A stretch of DNA of 64,000 bases from Litsea cubeba (GCA_012931725.1 CM022944.1:11623448-11687447); one strand, 5' to 3'. Shown: positions 32,583-44,351, counted from the first letter of the stretch. The notes: a model not told the origin generated them from the sequence alone. Translations and numbers: made by a program.

Positions 32583-32712
32583 GAAATATTCAAGTGAGAA
32601 CTAGTTCTCATCATGCTTTCGTGAGAACTATTGGTGGGGCCCACTTAGAAATCAATCCAAACCGTACATAAAAAGTTCTCACGGTGACTATGTGAGAACT
32701 GTTCTCACTAGA
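32583..32712. mobile_element. Short relative of the GAGAACTAGTTCTCAC MITEs
   Basis: Begins ATATTCAAGTGAGAACTAGT as in the 29168 copy and ends TGTGAGAACTGTTCTCAC. The interior is only about 90 bp and is different (GGTGGGGCCCACTTAG), so it is either a deletion derivative or a sister family. Confidence 0.6.
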
Positions 32713-35700
32713 ACAAAGCCCTATATATATTTAGGAACATTATCATTATTACGAAGGAGTCTAAAGATTTTCTAAGTTTTGATCATCCAAATATATGGGC
32801 ATTCGATCAGATAGCCATTTTCATCTCTAACAATCATATGACATAATACTGACATGCTAAATGAAATACCACTAATTAATTAAACTATGTTTGTCACTCT
32901 TGGGTTTTAATATATCCTAAATATGTTCCAAATTCCAAACTTAGTGATCTTATTAGGAACTCATATGAGTTGATTCAATTTGATGAAGAACAAAATCTAC
33001 AGGACTACAACTAAAGACCCTTTTCTTTTGAATTGTCATTGTTCTTGATATTAGTGTTCTCATTATTCTAAACTCCAAATTCAATTAAATAAATCATTAA
33101 TTAATGTACCAAAAAAGGAATTAAAATAGAACTAGCTTAATACTGAAGAGTGATAAAGAACATGAATTTGAACAAGATTAAGAGGAAGTGTAAAAATTTA
33201 GGGGCTAAAACTTGCCAAATTTCTATGGTTAGATCCGATCCTGTGATCAAACCGACCTTTTCTTCTCCACCTACCTTCATTAGAAAGTACATATTAGAAA
33301 TCCTAAAAAGTTGGATCAATGGGAGACATGTCCCACATTTCCAACTCATCAATAATGTTCTGATATATGTATTGTACATGCATGCTTCCTGTGTATAAAA
33401 ACACATTACAATACAAGTTGTTTACACGAGAGAGATTATTTATTGCTTTACCCTTTTTTATTTATCAGTAACAATTCAAATGCTTTTAATGAAAAAGCAG
33501 GAGAGAAAAACAAAAACGGAAACAAAGATACTTACACTTAGAAAGCTGCGTTTTCAGTGATCAATGCCCTCATGCACAGAGCCATCGAATCCAAAGCCTT
33601 TTTTGGTATTAGTGTTGGTAGGAATGAAAGAAAGTAAACGAGAGAGAAAAAAGCACGTTAAGTGATTGAAACCTTGGTGGGCTGCGGTCATGGTCTTGCA
33701 TGGAAGCATTTCCCTAGGAGAATCGATTCTGCCCTTCTTTTCTTTCCCTCTTTCACAGTTTGCCCGTTCCTTTAACGACCCCCAAGAAAAAATGGGAGGC
33801 ATATCTTCCTATGTTTTTAAATTCTCATAAAATAAGAATTTATGTATGTGTGTGTGAGAAATAGAGAGAGAAAGGAGAGAGATGAGATGCTTTTCTAGCA
33901 TTCTTCCTTGTTCCTTTTATCAGAGAGGAAAAGCAAAAGCAGCAAACGGTGATAGCCTGATCCTATATCGTGGCAACTTCAGCTTTTAAACATACACACA
34001 TGGGCAGATTCAATGGGACTTACCGGACATTTCAGATAGTAGGAAGCTTTTGGGTCTAGCAACTATAAAGGAAAATTAAATCCATCAAACATTTTCAGCT
34101 ATTGTCCCTTATATATAGATTATAGAACACTACTATACTAGCATGGGAAGATAAATTACATGAGTTTTATATTGATCTAGAGAGCCCAACTGCTTCATCC
34201 AATGTGAGCCCTCTAATAGTTATGTGGCAGAGGATAAGTTCATATCCTTCTTAAATTTGGTATATGCAAAGAGGCCCACTGAGTATGCCACGTTTCATAA
34301 TTTTTTTAAAAGCTGTAGTTTACAGTACACAGCTTTTGCAGCAGAGGACTCCATTCCAATATAAAATAGTTTGAGAAAGGTGGCGACGAGAGAAAGTGCA
34401 TAAATAAAGACGAAAAAAAAGAGGAGGAGGAAAAAGAAAAGATGGTCAAAACCATCCTCGAAGACTTCTTTCATCATTCAGCTTCTTTCTTTATCGAAAC
34501 TCTCCTTTGAATTTTCTTTCTTTCTTTCTATGTTTTTTCGTTTTTAGTTCTCTCCTTTCATTGTTTTGCATGTTCATGAAAATAAGCAAAATGCTTCTCC
34601 TCTGATGTTAAGATCTTTATATCCTCAAAACCACAGCCCTAAAGCCATGAAGTTGTTAATTTTTTTTGCAGGTATTCATGCACAAGTATACATCAGGTTT
34701 CATGTATGCGAAAATGAGCCCCAGAATCTCACCAACACCATACTTTGATCAGTTGGGCCCCTCTATGGGTTCGATCACATCTCAAATTTAGGCCCCGTTG
34801 GATAGATATAACCACCTCAAGATGCACCTGAGTTTGGAACATGTGTCAACATTTCTATATATGAACTGTTAATCACTCAACTCTGTCGGATATGATATTT
34901 CACACGTGTGCAAGGAAGGAAAAAGTAGGGCTCCAAGTGGCATGGGTATTTTCTTTAAGAAAGAGAAAAAAAGTGGCATGGGTTTAAAGATCGTTCTGAC
35001 TTGCCTTTTCCAAGATGAGTCAGATTGGCTTTGTATATCACCGAGTTTGGTGAGTCAAAAGAGCAGGACCAACCCAATATTTCTGAGTCAAGTTGAGTTC
35101 CTGAGTTTTGGCACTATGGAAGGTGAACAGGAGCTGACTCTGACCCTAGCTCCACTTAGGCTAAACTCTGATCAGTTAATTAAATACCCCTGGGGGCATT
35201 TGTTAGGAGGAATGTGGGAACTCCATATGTTTGGAAATATCTAACCGCAGTGTCAGATATTCTCCCCCAATATTTGAAATTTTTTATTTGATTTATGGAT
35301 TCCAAGAACTTATCCTTGTAAATTGTTACTTTTAACATATTAATTTCTCTAAATTATAGCTTTCAAGATGTTGGGGGTGTATATGAACATTTGTGAATCT
35401 TGATGGGGGACAATATTAATTTGGAGAATTTAAATATTTTGAGATATCGGCTCACAAAGTTTAGCTCTTTTATGCTTCTCCTTAAGAACCCAGATAGATC
35501 GATATTCTCCTCCAAAATATATTAACTTGATAATTAAATGGCTCGGACATGAACAATTATGTAGTGGCCCATCCTGGCCCGCTGGATGGGGGTGGCTCAA
35601 TCTCTTTAACATGAGCATAAATGGAATTACAAAACGGACCATGGTGAAAATGGTCCAGGATTTGTTTGGTTTAAAAGGTTTCAAAGGTTTTTTTGCTTAT

Positions 35701-36290
35701 TCATGAGATCAACAGCAACTTTCTGTCAATTCATCAAAATTAGGTCAGTTTTTGCGCCCTTTGACCTAAGATGGTTTTAGAAAGAAATTGGGCGTGCAAG
35801 TACCAAAAGGAATATTCAAAAAAATTGAAAAGCAACGGCTATTTTTCCCGGTGGTGGCCGTTAGGGTTAGGTTGTGAAAGTGTCACTTGAAAACGTTGGA
35901 GATAAGAATAAGGTGTGTGGGCCTTTGTCTAGCTTTCTTTGTGTGTGGGATATTCATATTGTCTGGTGAATAGGGAATGTGAGTGGGATGCTTTCTTATC
36001 CCATCCATGGTCAACATGGAAGCAAATATGCCACCTGATGGGCCTGTGGACTAAGATTCTATTTGTCACATTACCACCTATGGGGCCATCTACTTAGAAT
36101 TATAAATGGGTATCCGTTTATCTGAATATTTAAGTTTAGTCCTGAATAAAACAATTATAAAACTTATTTTTTAGATTGGGAGAAATCTGGATATGATTTC
36201 AGAACCAAGCGCATTGGATCTCAAACATATAGATCCACAACTAAATCCTTGCATGTTTTGACCCGAGGACTCTCATACAAGATGATTATA
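32713..36290. other. Long intergenic stretch, no gene seen
   Basis: AT-rich with scattered short frames, the longest 112 residues at 34906-35244. None shows a recognisable motif, splice structure or codon pattern. No tRNA, rRNA or snoRNA was recognised. Confidence 0.4.
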
Positions 36291-36296
36291 TTCATA

Positions 36297-38000
36297 TATA
36301 TATATATATAGTCCTAAGAGTCTAAATAGCTTGAGTTATATTCAAATTTGATAGTCTACTTTCTTAGATTATTTACCATTTAATGGTCTCACTTGTATAT
36401 TTAAAATTCTAAAGTTTTTTTTTTTCAATTATAATAATGAACTTTGCATTTTATTTCAGATCTAAATCTAAAATCGGATAGTTTTTTCAAGTTGATGTCT
36501 GATCCAGATACAACACAAAGATTTTGGATTCGGATCCATAATCAGAATTGAAGCTACAAGAACGGATCCAAGTCCAAATCCGCCTCCCGCCCCCCGCGTA
36601 GGACCCGTTTGCATTCCAAAGTTCTAGCCATGGTGGAAGTGAAGAAATTTACTTATTAATATTTTGTGAAGTTATTTGTGTATATCATTGAATCATTTAG
36701 AATAGCCAATGGCTACTTATATAGCACAATATATTTAAGAAACCCAATCACATTACCAACTCTGATTTGACATCATCCTAATTTCATCATTGAAAATTTC
36801 ATATACGAGATGATCGGATTGCCATAGAAAACCCTCACTAAGTTAATTTAAAAAAAAAAAAAAAAAGCACGTACACACACAAGTCATTCCCTAGTCTCTA
36901 ATCCCTTCATCCGTGACCCATAAACTTAATAATTTTATATTAAAGGAAAATTTTGACCCTCAATCCAACGGTCCAATCTAATCGGATTAATAAAAACTAA
37001 ATTGATCCATTGTAGTTTAGGGGGTTCCATGTGTGTTGATGATCTGGATGACTCATAAAGTGACCCCACTATGTTGTCCCTCACCATAATGTGGTGAGGG
37101 ATAGATGCATATGAATATTTTCCCATATATATATATAGTCCTAAGAGTCTAAATAGCTTGAGTTATATTCAAATTTGATAGTTTACTTTCTTGGATTATT
37201 TACCATTTAATGGTCTCACTTGTATATTTAAAATTCTAAAGTTTTTTTTCACTTATCATAATGAACTTTGCATTTTATTTCAGATCTTAATCTAAAATCA
37301 AATAGTATTTTCAAGTTGATGTCTAATCTAGATACAACAAGAATGGATCCAAGTCCAAATACCCGCGAGTAAGACCCGTTTGCATTCCAAAGTTCTAGCT
37401 ATGGTGGAAGTGAAGAAATTTACTTACTAATATTTTGTGAAGTTATCTGTGTATATCATTGAATCATTTAGAATAGCCAATGGCTACTTATATAGTACAA
37501 TATATTTAAGAAACCCAATAACACTGTAGGGGGTGCTTCCCCCCACAGGGGTATAGGCTGGAGCCAGGGTGGATTTTTCCAACCCCAGGGGCCTCCCCAG
37601 GAGTCGATCCCGCAGCCTCTTGAAGAAGAGATTTAACGAACTTACCCTGATACCACTTGAGCTAGTAGCCCAAGTGGTACTAGGATAAATCTCTTAAATC
37701 TCTTATTCAAGAGGTTGCGGGATCGACTCCGGGGGAGACCCCCGAAGTGTACACAATAGGCCCGGGGCCCTCGGCTCCAGCCTATACCCCTATGGGGAAG
37801 CACCCCCTACAAAAAGGCCGCCTTTTTTGTAGGCCCCTCGGCTCCAGCCTATACCCCTGTGGGGGAAGCACCCCCTACAAACACATTACCAACTCTGATT
37901 TGACATCATCCTAATTTCATCATTGAAATTTTCATATACGAGCGGATTGCCATAGAAAACCCTCACTAAGTTAATGTAAAAAAAAAAAAAAGCACAAACA
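36297..38000 (+). repeat. Direct duplication of about 600 bp (36297-36865 and 37126-37993)
   Basis: Both copies run from TAGTCCTAAGAGTCTAAATA through ACTTTGCATTTTATTTCAG and GCATTCCAAAGTTCTAGC to AACCCTCACTAAGTTAAT followed by an A-run and GCAC. The second copy is interrupted by the foldback element at 37525-37879. The first copy therefore shows the uninterrupted site. Confidence 0.85.
37525..37879. mobile_element. Foldback (long inverted repeat) element, 355 bp
   Basis: Starts TGTAGGGGGTGCTTCCCC and ends GGGGGAAGCACCCCCTACA, flanked by AACAC (37520-37524 and 37880-37884). Complementarity extends deep into the element: GTCGATCCCGCAGCCTCTTG on the left pairs with CAAGAGGTTGCGGGATCGAC on the right, and TACCACTTG with CAAGTGGTA at the centre. 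It could fold as one hairpin of about 150-170 bp arms. The right terminal repeat is present twice (about 37770-37811 and 37838-37879). GC content is far above the surroundings. Confidence 0.82.
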
Positions 38001-38126
38001 CACAAGTAAATGTGTGGCGGCCCGTCACCGTGGTGATGAAAGCCAAGAAACCTTCAAACCACACAAAAATGGATTGCTCTATCCAGCTGTCGCGACCCGG
38101 TCCCGAGATCTGATTAGCTCGGACAA

Positions 38127-38190
38127 ACCCCGAGTCACGAATGCATACTTACTCCCCAAACCCCGAGTCACGAATGCATACTTACTCCCG
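38127..38190 (+). repeat. Short tandem duplication near the element's left end
   Basis: CCCCGAGTCACGAATGCATA followed by CTTACTCCC occurs twice in a row. Confidence 0.75.
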
Positions 38191-38846
38191 TAAACTCCGA
38201 ATTAACATAAAGTTAAAATGAAATCCACAAGGGATATCAAATACCATACCTGTCAAATATATAAAAATTGCGGAATATATATACATTGACTAAAACACTA
38301 TTACCTATATGAGTTCATTTACCAAAAGTAAAGTTCATATATACACATACATCTCTGATATAATAAAGTCAACCACTGCATATTTATATACAATGCAGGG
38401 GACATCTATTTGTATGTCAAACCTATAAAACAAAACCTTCCAAACATTTCCAAAATAGTTTTAGTCGATTCGCACTCCGAATATTTACATCCTTCGATCA
38501 ACATCCTCTGCTGATGGCGCGGACAACAGGGCCTGCGATGTCATCAATAACACCGTGAACACGACGGTTCAACAATGTACATACCATTCTATGCTAATAC
38601 ACGCCATCATATTATTAATCCATAAATCATGTATACAAGAACCTGTCAATTTATCAATTTAACAGTTCTATATAAGTCGATACAGTTCTATATTGAACAA
38701 GTATAAATAGTAGAATCAAGTAATAACCATTACTTATAACTATACTAATAGATTTATATTTCATCTCATTTTATGCTTTCAAACGAAAGCTGTTCATAAT
38801 TGTTAACACCAATATCAATCAGTTATGTATTTATAATATAATCCTC

Positions 38847-39040
38847 TTTGGCTCATGGGCTCACGCCACCTGGCTCTGGCCTACATGTTGCCTCAAGGCT
38901 TTATTATATGAGTTGTGTTCTTCATGGTTTATGGGCTCGCGCCACCTGGCTCTGGCCTACGTGTTGGTCATGGGCTCGCGCCACCTGGCTCTGTCCTACC
39001 TGTTGCCCCAGCTCATGGACTCGCGCCACCTGGCTCTGAT
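38847..39040 (+). repeat. Minisatellite GGCTCGCGCCACCTGGCTCT
   Basis: CATGGGCTCRCGCCACCTGG followed by CTCTG recurs at about 38855, 38931, 38970 and 39014. The open frames here (repeated ATWLWPT and APPGSG) come from the repeat and are not genes. Confidence 0.75.
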
Positions 39041-39647
39041 CCAATTTTGCCTATGAGGTGTGGGATTTCCAGTGTCTTGATCAGAGATCGCTGGTATCAC
39101 CACGGAGCTCCGGAAGGCTCCTAGATCATCTACTGCAGTAGGAATTATTAATTCTTCATTACATTCTGTTCAGTAATTCAGTATATAAAACAAGTTCAGC
39201 TTTATACAAGCTGTTCATTTAATAAGTCAGTTTATTATGTTAGTATAGCTCAAGAGTGAGCTTAGGGAATTACAGTCTAATATATAGGCTGTTCACTCAT
39301 CTCATTTCATCCATGTAATTCAGCACTATACGAGCTTTACGAAACATTAAATAGCATAGCTCAACATTGAGCTTAAGAATCATAATACCATTTTAATGCG
39401 GAATTCAAATTTAAGTCTATGCAATCCTATTCAACATTATTAAGACTTCTAAACCAAACAATTGAGTGAAACTTTCGTTATCCAATGCACGTGTTATCCT
39501 TGATGAACATCACTATATATATTGAATTGTGCATTCGAAGAACTTAGTTTACACCTATGTAGGTTTAGACATTAACATGAAACAGCCTGTATAAATTAGG
39601 CTTCGAAACAAGGAAATCAAATTCCCAATCTGAAATTTCCATCACTA

Positions 39648-39990
39648 TCGGTCAGCTCGTCGATCAGTTGTCGGCTGACCGATAGCTCCATGTCGGCTGA
39701 CCAGCATCACGTCGGTCAGAACTCCAGAAACCTGAACATACTGAAATGAATTCCAGACTTGGTCAGGTTGTCGGTTGACCTATCGGTCGACCGACGTCTC
39801 TTGACGGCTGACCGACCTCGCGTCGGTCAGAATTTCAGAGGTACGAAAGTCCTGTAATTGTACGTCGGTTGACCGACACGAGTCGGTATACATCGGTTCG
39901 TCTCTCGGTTCAAAAACCAGAGACGCGGATTCCTACACTTATAACGTCGGTCAGGTCGTCGGTCGACCTATCGGTCGACCGACAGACACC
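39648..39990. repeat. Cluster of GTCGGTCGACC palindromic motifs
   Basis: TCGGTCAG, GTCGGCTGACCGA, CGGTCGACCGAC and close variants occur more than a dozen times on both strands in 340 bp, inside the solo-LTR-like element. Function unknown. Confidence 0.8.
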
Positions 39991-40786
39991 CTGAAATTCG
40001 ATTTTGGTTTCAGAATTTCTGAAGCCAATATCATGGGATTTCTTCCAATTGAATTCTAACATTCCTAAAACATCATAAATCATAGGAATAGCATATACTT
40101 GCCTTGATTGAAGGTTTATTGATGAAAACCCCTTGTTTAGCTTGAGTTTTGAGATAAAACCCCTTTTAAGCCAAGCTTCACAACTTCATAATTGAAAACC
40201 AAGTTGAGGAAGATGAAGAGGATGATGAGAGCTCTCCAAATCTTACTGGTGAGCTTCTAATCTCCACTCTTGACACAAGTATTGGAAGAAAGAAGTTAGA
40301 AAAGGAGAAGAAAGAAAATGAAAGGGGGCTAGGGTTTGGAGAATGAGTTTGAAACTCATCTCTTAACATATATATAAACCTCCAAATTGCAAATGAGCCC
40401 TCCACTTCACAATATTCCATCTTAGTTTGAGTCAAATGAAGGATCACTTGATCCAATATTCGTCAAACGACTTCGAGCCTGTGACTAAAGTAAATGTACT
40501 CCTCGAGATACGCGTGTTGGTATCGAGAATTTCCGTATTCGACGAACTACGTGAAATTTCGTATTTACATAAAAGTCCTTCATTATACTAAGTTGAGTCT
40601 ACAACTCAACTTAACGAATTTCATGCCTTCCAAATTATACCATCAGACTTTAATCCTTCTTTTGAGATCAATTTGATCAAATTTAACCATTAATCATATT
40701 TAAGTTAACTAATCACGCTTAATCCTCCTTAAGCTCAATTACTTAGAGTTAATCAGGATTAACTCGGGAAGGGGTCTTACACCAGC

Positions 40787-42270
40787 TGTTTATAAAAATG
40801 GAAAAGAAGAACCAAGGATGGGATTGGATTAGGTTAGAATGGAAAAGGATATATTCCTTGAGAAATTAATTGCAAGTGTTTAGAATGACCCACGAACCTA
40901 AACTGTGAATTACTCAGGGAAGGCAGATCCCTAAACCCCTCCAAGTTGGAGTGAAGTGCTCACAAGAATCAAACATCTGTGTGCATATTCATCAATCACT
41001 ACATGCCTTTTAGGTACAATAATTGGATGGAATTGGGTATGCAAAGAAGGCGATGATGTGTCCACGTTTACAATGTGGCCCACGGCAATTGTGGTGGTGA
41101 TTTGTGAGGCTCCTCAGAAAAATAAAGAGGAGTGCAGATTAAGCATCTATCAAAAGGCAAAGATATTATGATATAGATGGCCAATGGATTGAGAATGGAT
41201 GTATAGTGAGGAGGTGGGGCACCATTATAATGCAGATGAGAGACAGAGATGGAGGATGCAACGATTGCCACATTCTCATAAAATCCTATATATATCTGGC
41301 AATTGATATAGAATAGTTAGATTCAAAGGGCTTGAGCAGGGCTATTTTTGGATGTAGGATGGGATTGGTATAAAAAGAGCTAGAAATCATTTGGATGTAA
41401 GACGAGAACAGTATAAAGAGGACTAGAAATCATTTGGATATGAAAGTTGATACTGGACTCGGCCCCTCCAGATTATTAGTGATAGTGACTAAGTTGAGTT
41501 AACTCGTAGACTTACTCAGCTGAGTCATGGTCGAGTCATGAGTGGAAAAGGAATTGATATAATATTTGAAAAAGGCACAAATGATTTTTTTTTTCTTTTG
41601 GAAAAGAAGATTTCCCAATGTTGTAATGACCTGGCAGCCATGATATTAAATCCAGCTCAGAACGCCAGCAACTCGAGTGAGTCATATTGACTCAATGATC
41701 TGTACCAAGTTGGATCACCTAGTCCATATCATGTATTGACAGGCAAATCGGGGTTTTCTTTTCGTTATTTTCTAGTTATAAGTTTTGGGGGCCTGAATCT
41801 TGAGAGACCCGACTAATTCTAATGCAGGAGTGAACCCCAGCATGCGCGCAAGAAAAAACCAAGAATCAAACATTGGGCAGTTAGGTGGGAATGAGACAGC
41901 CAATCATGGGGCTATCCCTTTAATGTTGACAATGGTGTCGGTTTTAATGGTGAATATCATATATTAAGAAGGTTGTTATGATGGAAAATGACTAATTATT
42001 ATCATTTGAGTAGTTAAATTTATGATGTGATTAGGTTATCAAATCTGATTTATTTTGTGATTAAGGTTTGATTATATTATAGTCATGGTATGATTTTTCT
42101 AATTCAAATTTAAGAATCCCTCTTAATTCTCCTTTAAGTCTTTTTTTCCTCTTTGCCTCTTTTAGAACTATAGATTTTTGTGATTCCATCGTTCAAAGAG
42201 ACAAGGTGATGGACACGAAAAAGAACAAGCGCGGCCCTCCACAGGCAATCTCGATTCTCGATTCTTGAGG
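40787..42270. other. Intergenic, upstream of the zinc-finger gene
   Basis: No gene seen. A tandem duplication of about 55 bp (GGATGTARGAYGRGAWY..ACTAGAAATCATTT) lies at about 41349-41440. Confidence 0.45.
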
Positions 42271-42280
42271 CCTAAACCTG

Positions 42281-42288
42281 TATATAAA
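42281..42288 (+). promoter_or_regulatory. TATA box of the RanBP2-type zinc-finger gene
   Basis: TATATAAA followed about 30 bp later by a CT/CA-rich start region (CACCACTCTCTCCAC). It fits transcription starting near 42315. Confidence 0.7.
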
Positions 42289-42399
42289 CCAGCCCAACCC
42301 ACACTCCATAATCACCACTCTCTCCACAATAGTCTATCCCATCTCTCCTACTCCTTACCCTCCCAACTCTTTTGTCTGCACTTCCTTGTTTTATTTAAG

Positions 42400-42946
42400 G
42401 TAAGCACCATAAAAATCTCCTCCTTCACTACCTTCTCCATTCTCTCCATTCATATATACAGGCTCTCTCTACAAATCATGTTTGCTGCTTTGAGGTCTTT
42501 CAGGCTCCAGTTGCAAAAATATTCATCACAAGGACAGCATGTTCGAGCACTTGGGGTTGCAACTTTTTAGTTTTCTAGTGCAATGAACTTGTTTATACCT
42601 TAAACAATTCATCAGCAGTATTTCTTGATCTTACTTCAATCTTTTCCAACATAGGGTTGTTCATTGATGAACTAATGCTGCTAATGTATATAATAAACAA
42701 GTAATTTATGGCTTCATACAGCAAATAGATACATTTTTTTTCTTTGTTGTTTCTAATCATTTGGGTTTCTTCTTCTTCTTCTTCTTCTTCTTAGATTTTG
42801 ATCTTCATATTGAGGATCTAATAAGTGGTACAAGAAAAAAAATAGCATTATGTTATTGGTTTTTAGGACCTTATAAGTGTAACCATATTAGACTAAAAAT
42901 TGAGCATTATTATTGTTTTTTTTTTTTTCTTCATTTGAATATTAAG
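42400..42946 (+). other. Predicted 5'-UTR intron of the zinc-finger gene
   Basis: A strong donor (TTTAAG|GTAAGC at 42400) and a T-rich tract followed by ATTAAG|GTCAGAG (42946) bracket 547 bp ending ten bases before the ATG. A leader intron like this is common in constitutively expressed plant genes; it is predicted, not proven. Confidence 0.65.
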
Positions 42947-42956
42947 GTCAGAGAAG

Positions 42957-43383
42957 ATGAGCAGGAAGCCAGGAGACTGGAACTGCAGGTCATGCCAGCA
43001 CTTGAACTTTAGCCGGCGAGATTCATGCCAACGGTGTGGGGAGCAAAGGTCCGGTGACAGAGGCGACTTTGGAAGCTTTGGTGGGAGGGGCGGCGGCGGC
43101 TCCTCGTTCGGGTTCAGTGGGTCGGATGTCCGGCCCGGAGACTGGTACTGCTCTGCCGGTAGCTGTGGTGCGCACAACTTTGCCAGCCGCTCAAGCTGCT
43201 TCAAGTGCGGCGCCTTCAAGGATGAGTCTGGCGGCAGCTTTGATGGTGACGGCCCACGTTCCAGAGGTGCCTTTGGCTTCTCCAGCTCCAGGGGCAGCCG
43301 CTCTTCCTGGAAATCTGGTGACTGGTATTGCTCCAGGTAATGTACTTCTTCCTGTAGTCTATCCTATCCATTTTTAGAGCAAA

Positions 43384-43420
<37 letters not shown>

Positions 43421-43995
43421 TTAAGTTTGTTTTGCATGAGTCTTATCTATCCAGTACGATCCTCTAGTCTTTTTCCCACAGTGATCCGTGAGTGGACCAA
43501 TTAAGGTCCACCACATTACCGTGGGTAGCCTGCCATCATCTGGGCAGGGCTATCCACGGTGACATAGCTGATCGTAATTGGTCCACTCACATTCCGGGAG
43601 AAATCCTCTTATTATCCCGATTCTTATCTATATCTTATTTATTGATTAGTTCTATCAATGCATGAGCAACAAAACAAAGACGTTGGAGACTGTAGTATAA
43701 TTCTCTTAGTTTTCTTACTATGATTTATCATCCTAGTATCCACGAGTATTAGCTATACCCAATTATAAATTATACATTTGTTGATGGGTTTTAAAGAAGG
43801 GGACTGTCTTTCTTGTTTTGCTTTCTCCTTACAAGAAAAAGAAATAGATTCGGTTTGCTTTGACCACCTTATATGTATTTTTACCTTTCTCTGGTCAAAC
43901 TTCCATGCATCTTCTGTTTCCAGTGTTTCCTACTATTTCATCCTTCTATCTCATGCAGATCCATCCAAACAATAGGGAATTTGTATTTGCATCAG

Positions 43996-44068
<73 letters not shown>

Positions 44069-44217
44069 GAATGACCTCACGGCCATTGTTATAGAGTTGT
44101 AGTGCTGGAGCTAAATATCTACGTCTATGTTTGGATAGGCCTGGGTGCAATGAGCACAACTTCGCGAGCAGGATGGAATGCTTCAGATGCAATGCACCTA
44201 GGGACTCTGATAACTGA
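42957..44217 (+). CDS. Small triple RanBP2-type zinc-finger protein
   Basis: Two coding exons, 42957-43336 and 44139-44217 (GT-AG, same frame), give 152 residues. Three RanBP2/NZF fingers of the W-x-C-x2-4-C-x3-N-x6-C-x2-C type are visible: GDWNCRSCQHLNFSRRDSCQ (residues about 6-30), GDWYCSAGSCGAHNFASRSS (about 60-88) and GDWYCSRPGCNEHNFASRME (about 121-145). The last is split by the intron. Gly/Ser-rich linkers separate them. Arabidopsis relatives include At3g15680 and At5g25490. Fingers of this type bind single-stranded RNA or ubiquitin; in plants the exact role is not settled. A 3'-UTR intron (44250-44351) is likely. The coding intron contains a long CT repeat and a hairpin MITE. Confidence 0.9.
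43388..43416 (+). repeat. (GA)n microsatellite in the zinc-finger gene intron
   Basis: About 14 uninterrupted GA units just after the splice donor. Confidence 0.9.
43484..43602. mobile_element. Hairpin MITE in the zinc-finger gene intron
   Basis: The left arm CCGTGAGTGGACCAATTAAG..CCGTGGGTAGCCTGCC pairs with the right arm GGCAGGGCTATCCACGGTGA..TAATTGGTCCACTCACATTCCGG around a short ATCATCT loop. Arms are about 50 bp and imperfect. Transcribed within the intron it could fold into a miRNA-precursor-like stem. Confidence 0.6.
43999..44067 (+). repeat. (CT)n microsatellite, about 34 units
   Basis: An uninterrupted CT run in the coding intron, ending 71 bp before the splice acceptor. It may influence splicing or be highly length-variable. 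Confidence 0.95.
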
Positions 44218-44249
44218 TCTTCATATTCAACACAGGCTTTCATTTTTGG

Positions 44250-44351
44250 GTATGACCACCTTTACCATATCCCAATGTTAATGGATTCTTTTTTATTTGG
44301 TGTTCACATTTAGTGTCCTTGACAATTTAATTTCATGTCTTCTGTTTTCAG
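44250..44351 (+). other. Predicted 3'-UTR intron of the zinc-finger gene
   Basis: TTTTGG|GTATGA to TTTTCAG|GCACTG, beginning 33 bp after the stop codon. A 3' intron this close to the stop would not be expected to trigger nonsense-mediated decay. Confidence 0.5.

Larger units (their letters stand above)
38088..40781. mobile_element. Solo-LTR-like element, 2.69 kb, with 5-bp target duplication
   Basis: Begins TGTCGCGACCCGG and ends GGGGTCTTACA, flanked by CCAGC at 38083-38087 and 40782-40786. TG...CA ends and a 5-bp TSD are as expected for an LTR retrotransposon. No gag, protease, reverse transcriptase or integrase sequence and no second copy are present, so a solo LTR is the simplest reading. 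One oddity: the two ends also share a longer inverted similarity (GACCC..TCCCGAG...CTGATTA on each strand), which LTRs need not have. A large non-autonomous TIR element is the alternative. Confidence 0.6.

Noticed and set aside
34906..35244. 112-residue open frame in the long intergenic region
   Set aside because: No motif, no homologue recognised, no promoter or splice context; expected by chance in this length.
38848..39124. Frames with repeated RATWLWPT and APPGSG
   Set aside because: Produced by a 40-bp minisatellite inside the solo-LTR-like element.
42265..42570. 101-residue frame upstream of the zinc-finger gene
   Set aside because: It crosses the predicted leader exon and a strong splice donor; the coding frame of the gene starts at 42957.
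43992..44243. Minus-strand frame with Arg-Glu repeat over the zinc-finger gene
   Set aside because: Antisense translation of the CT repeat and of the last coding exon.
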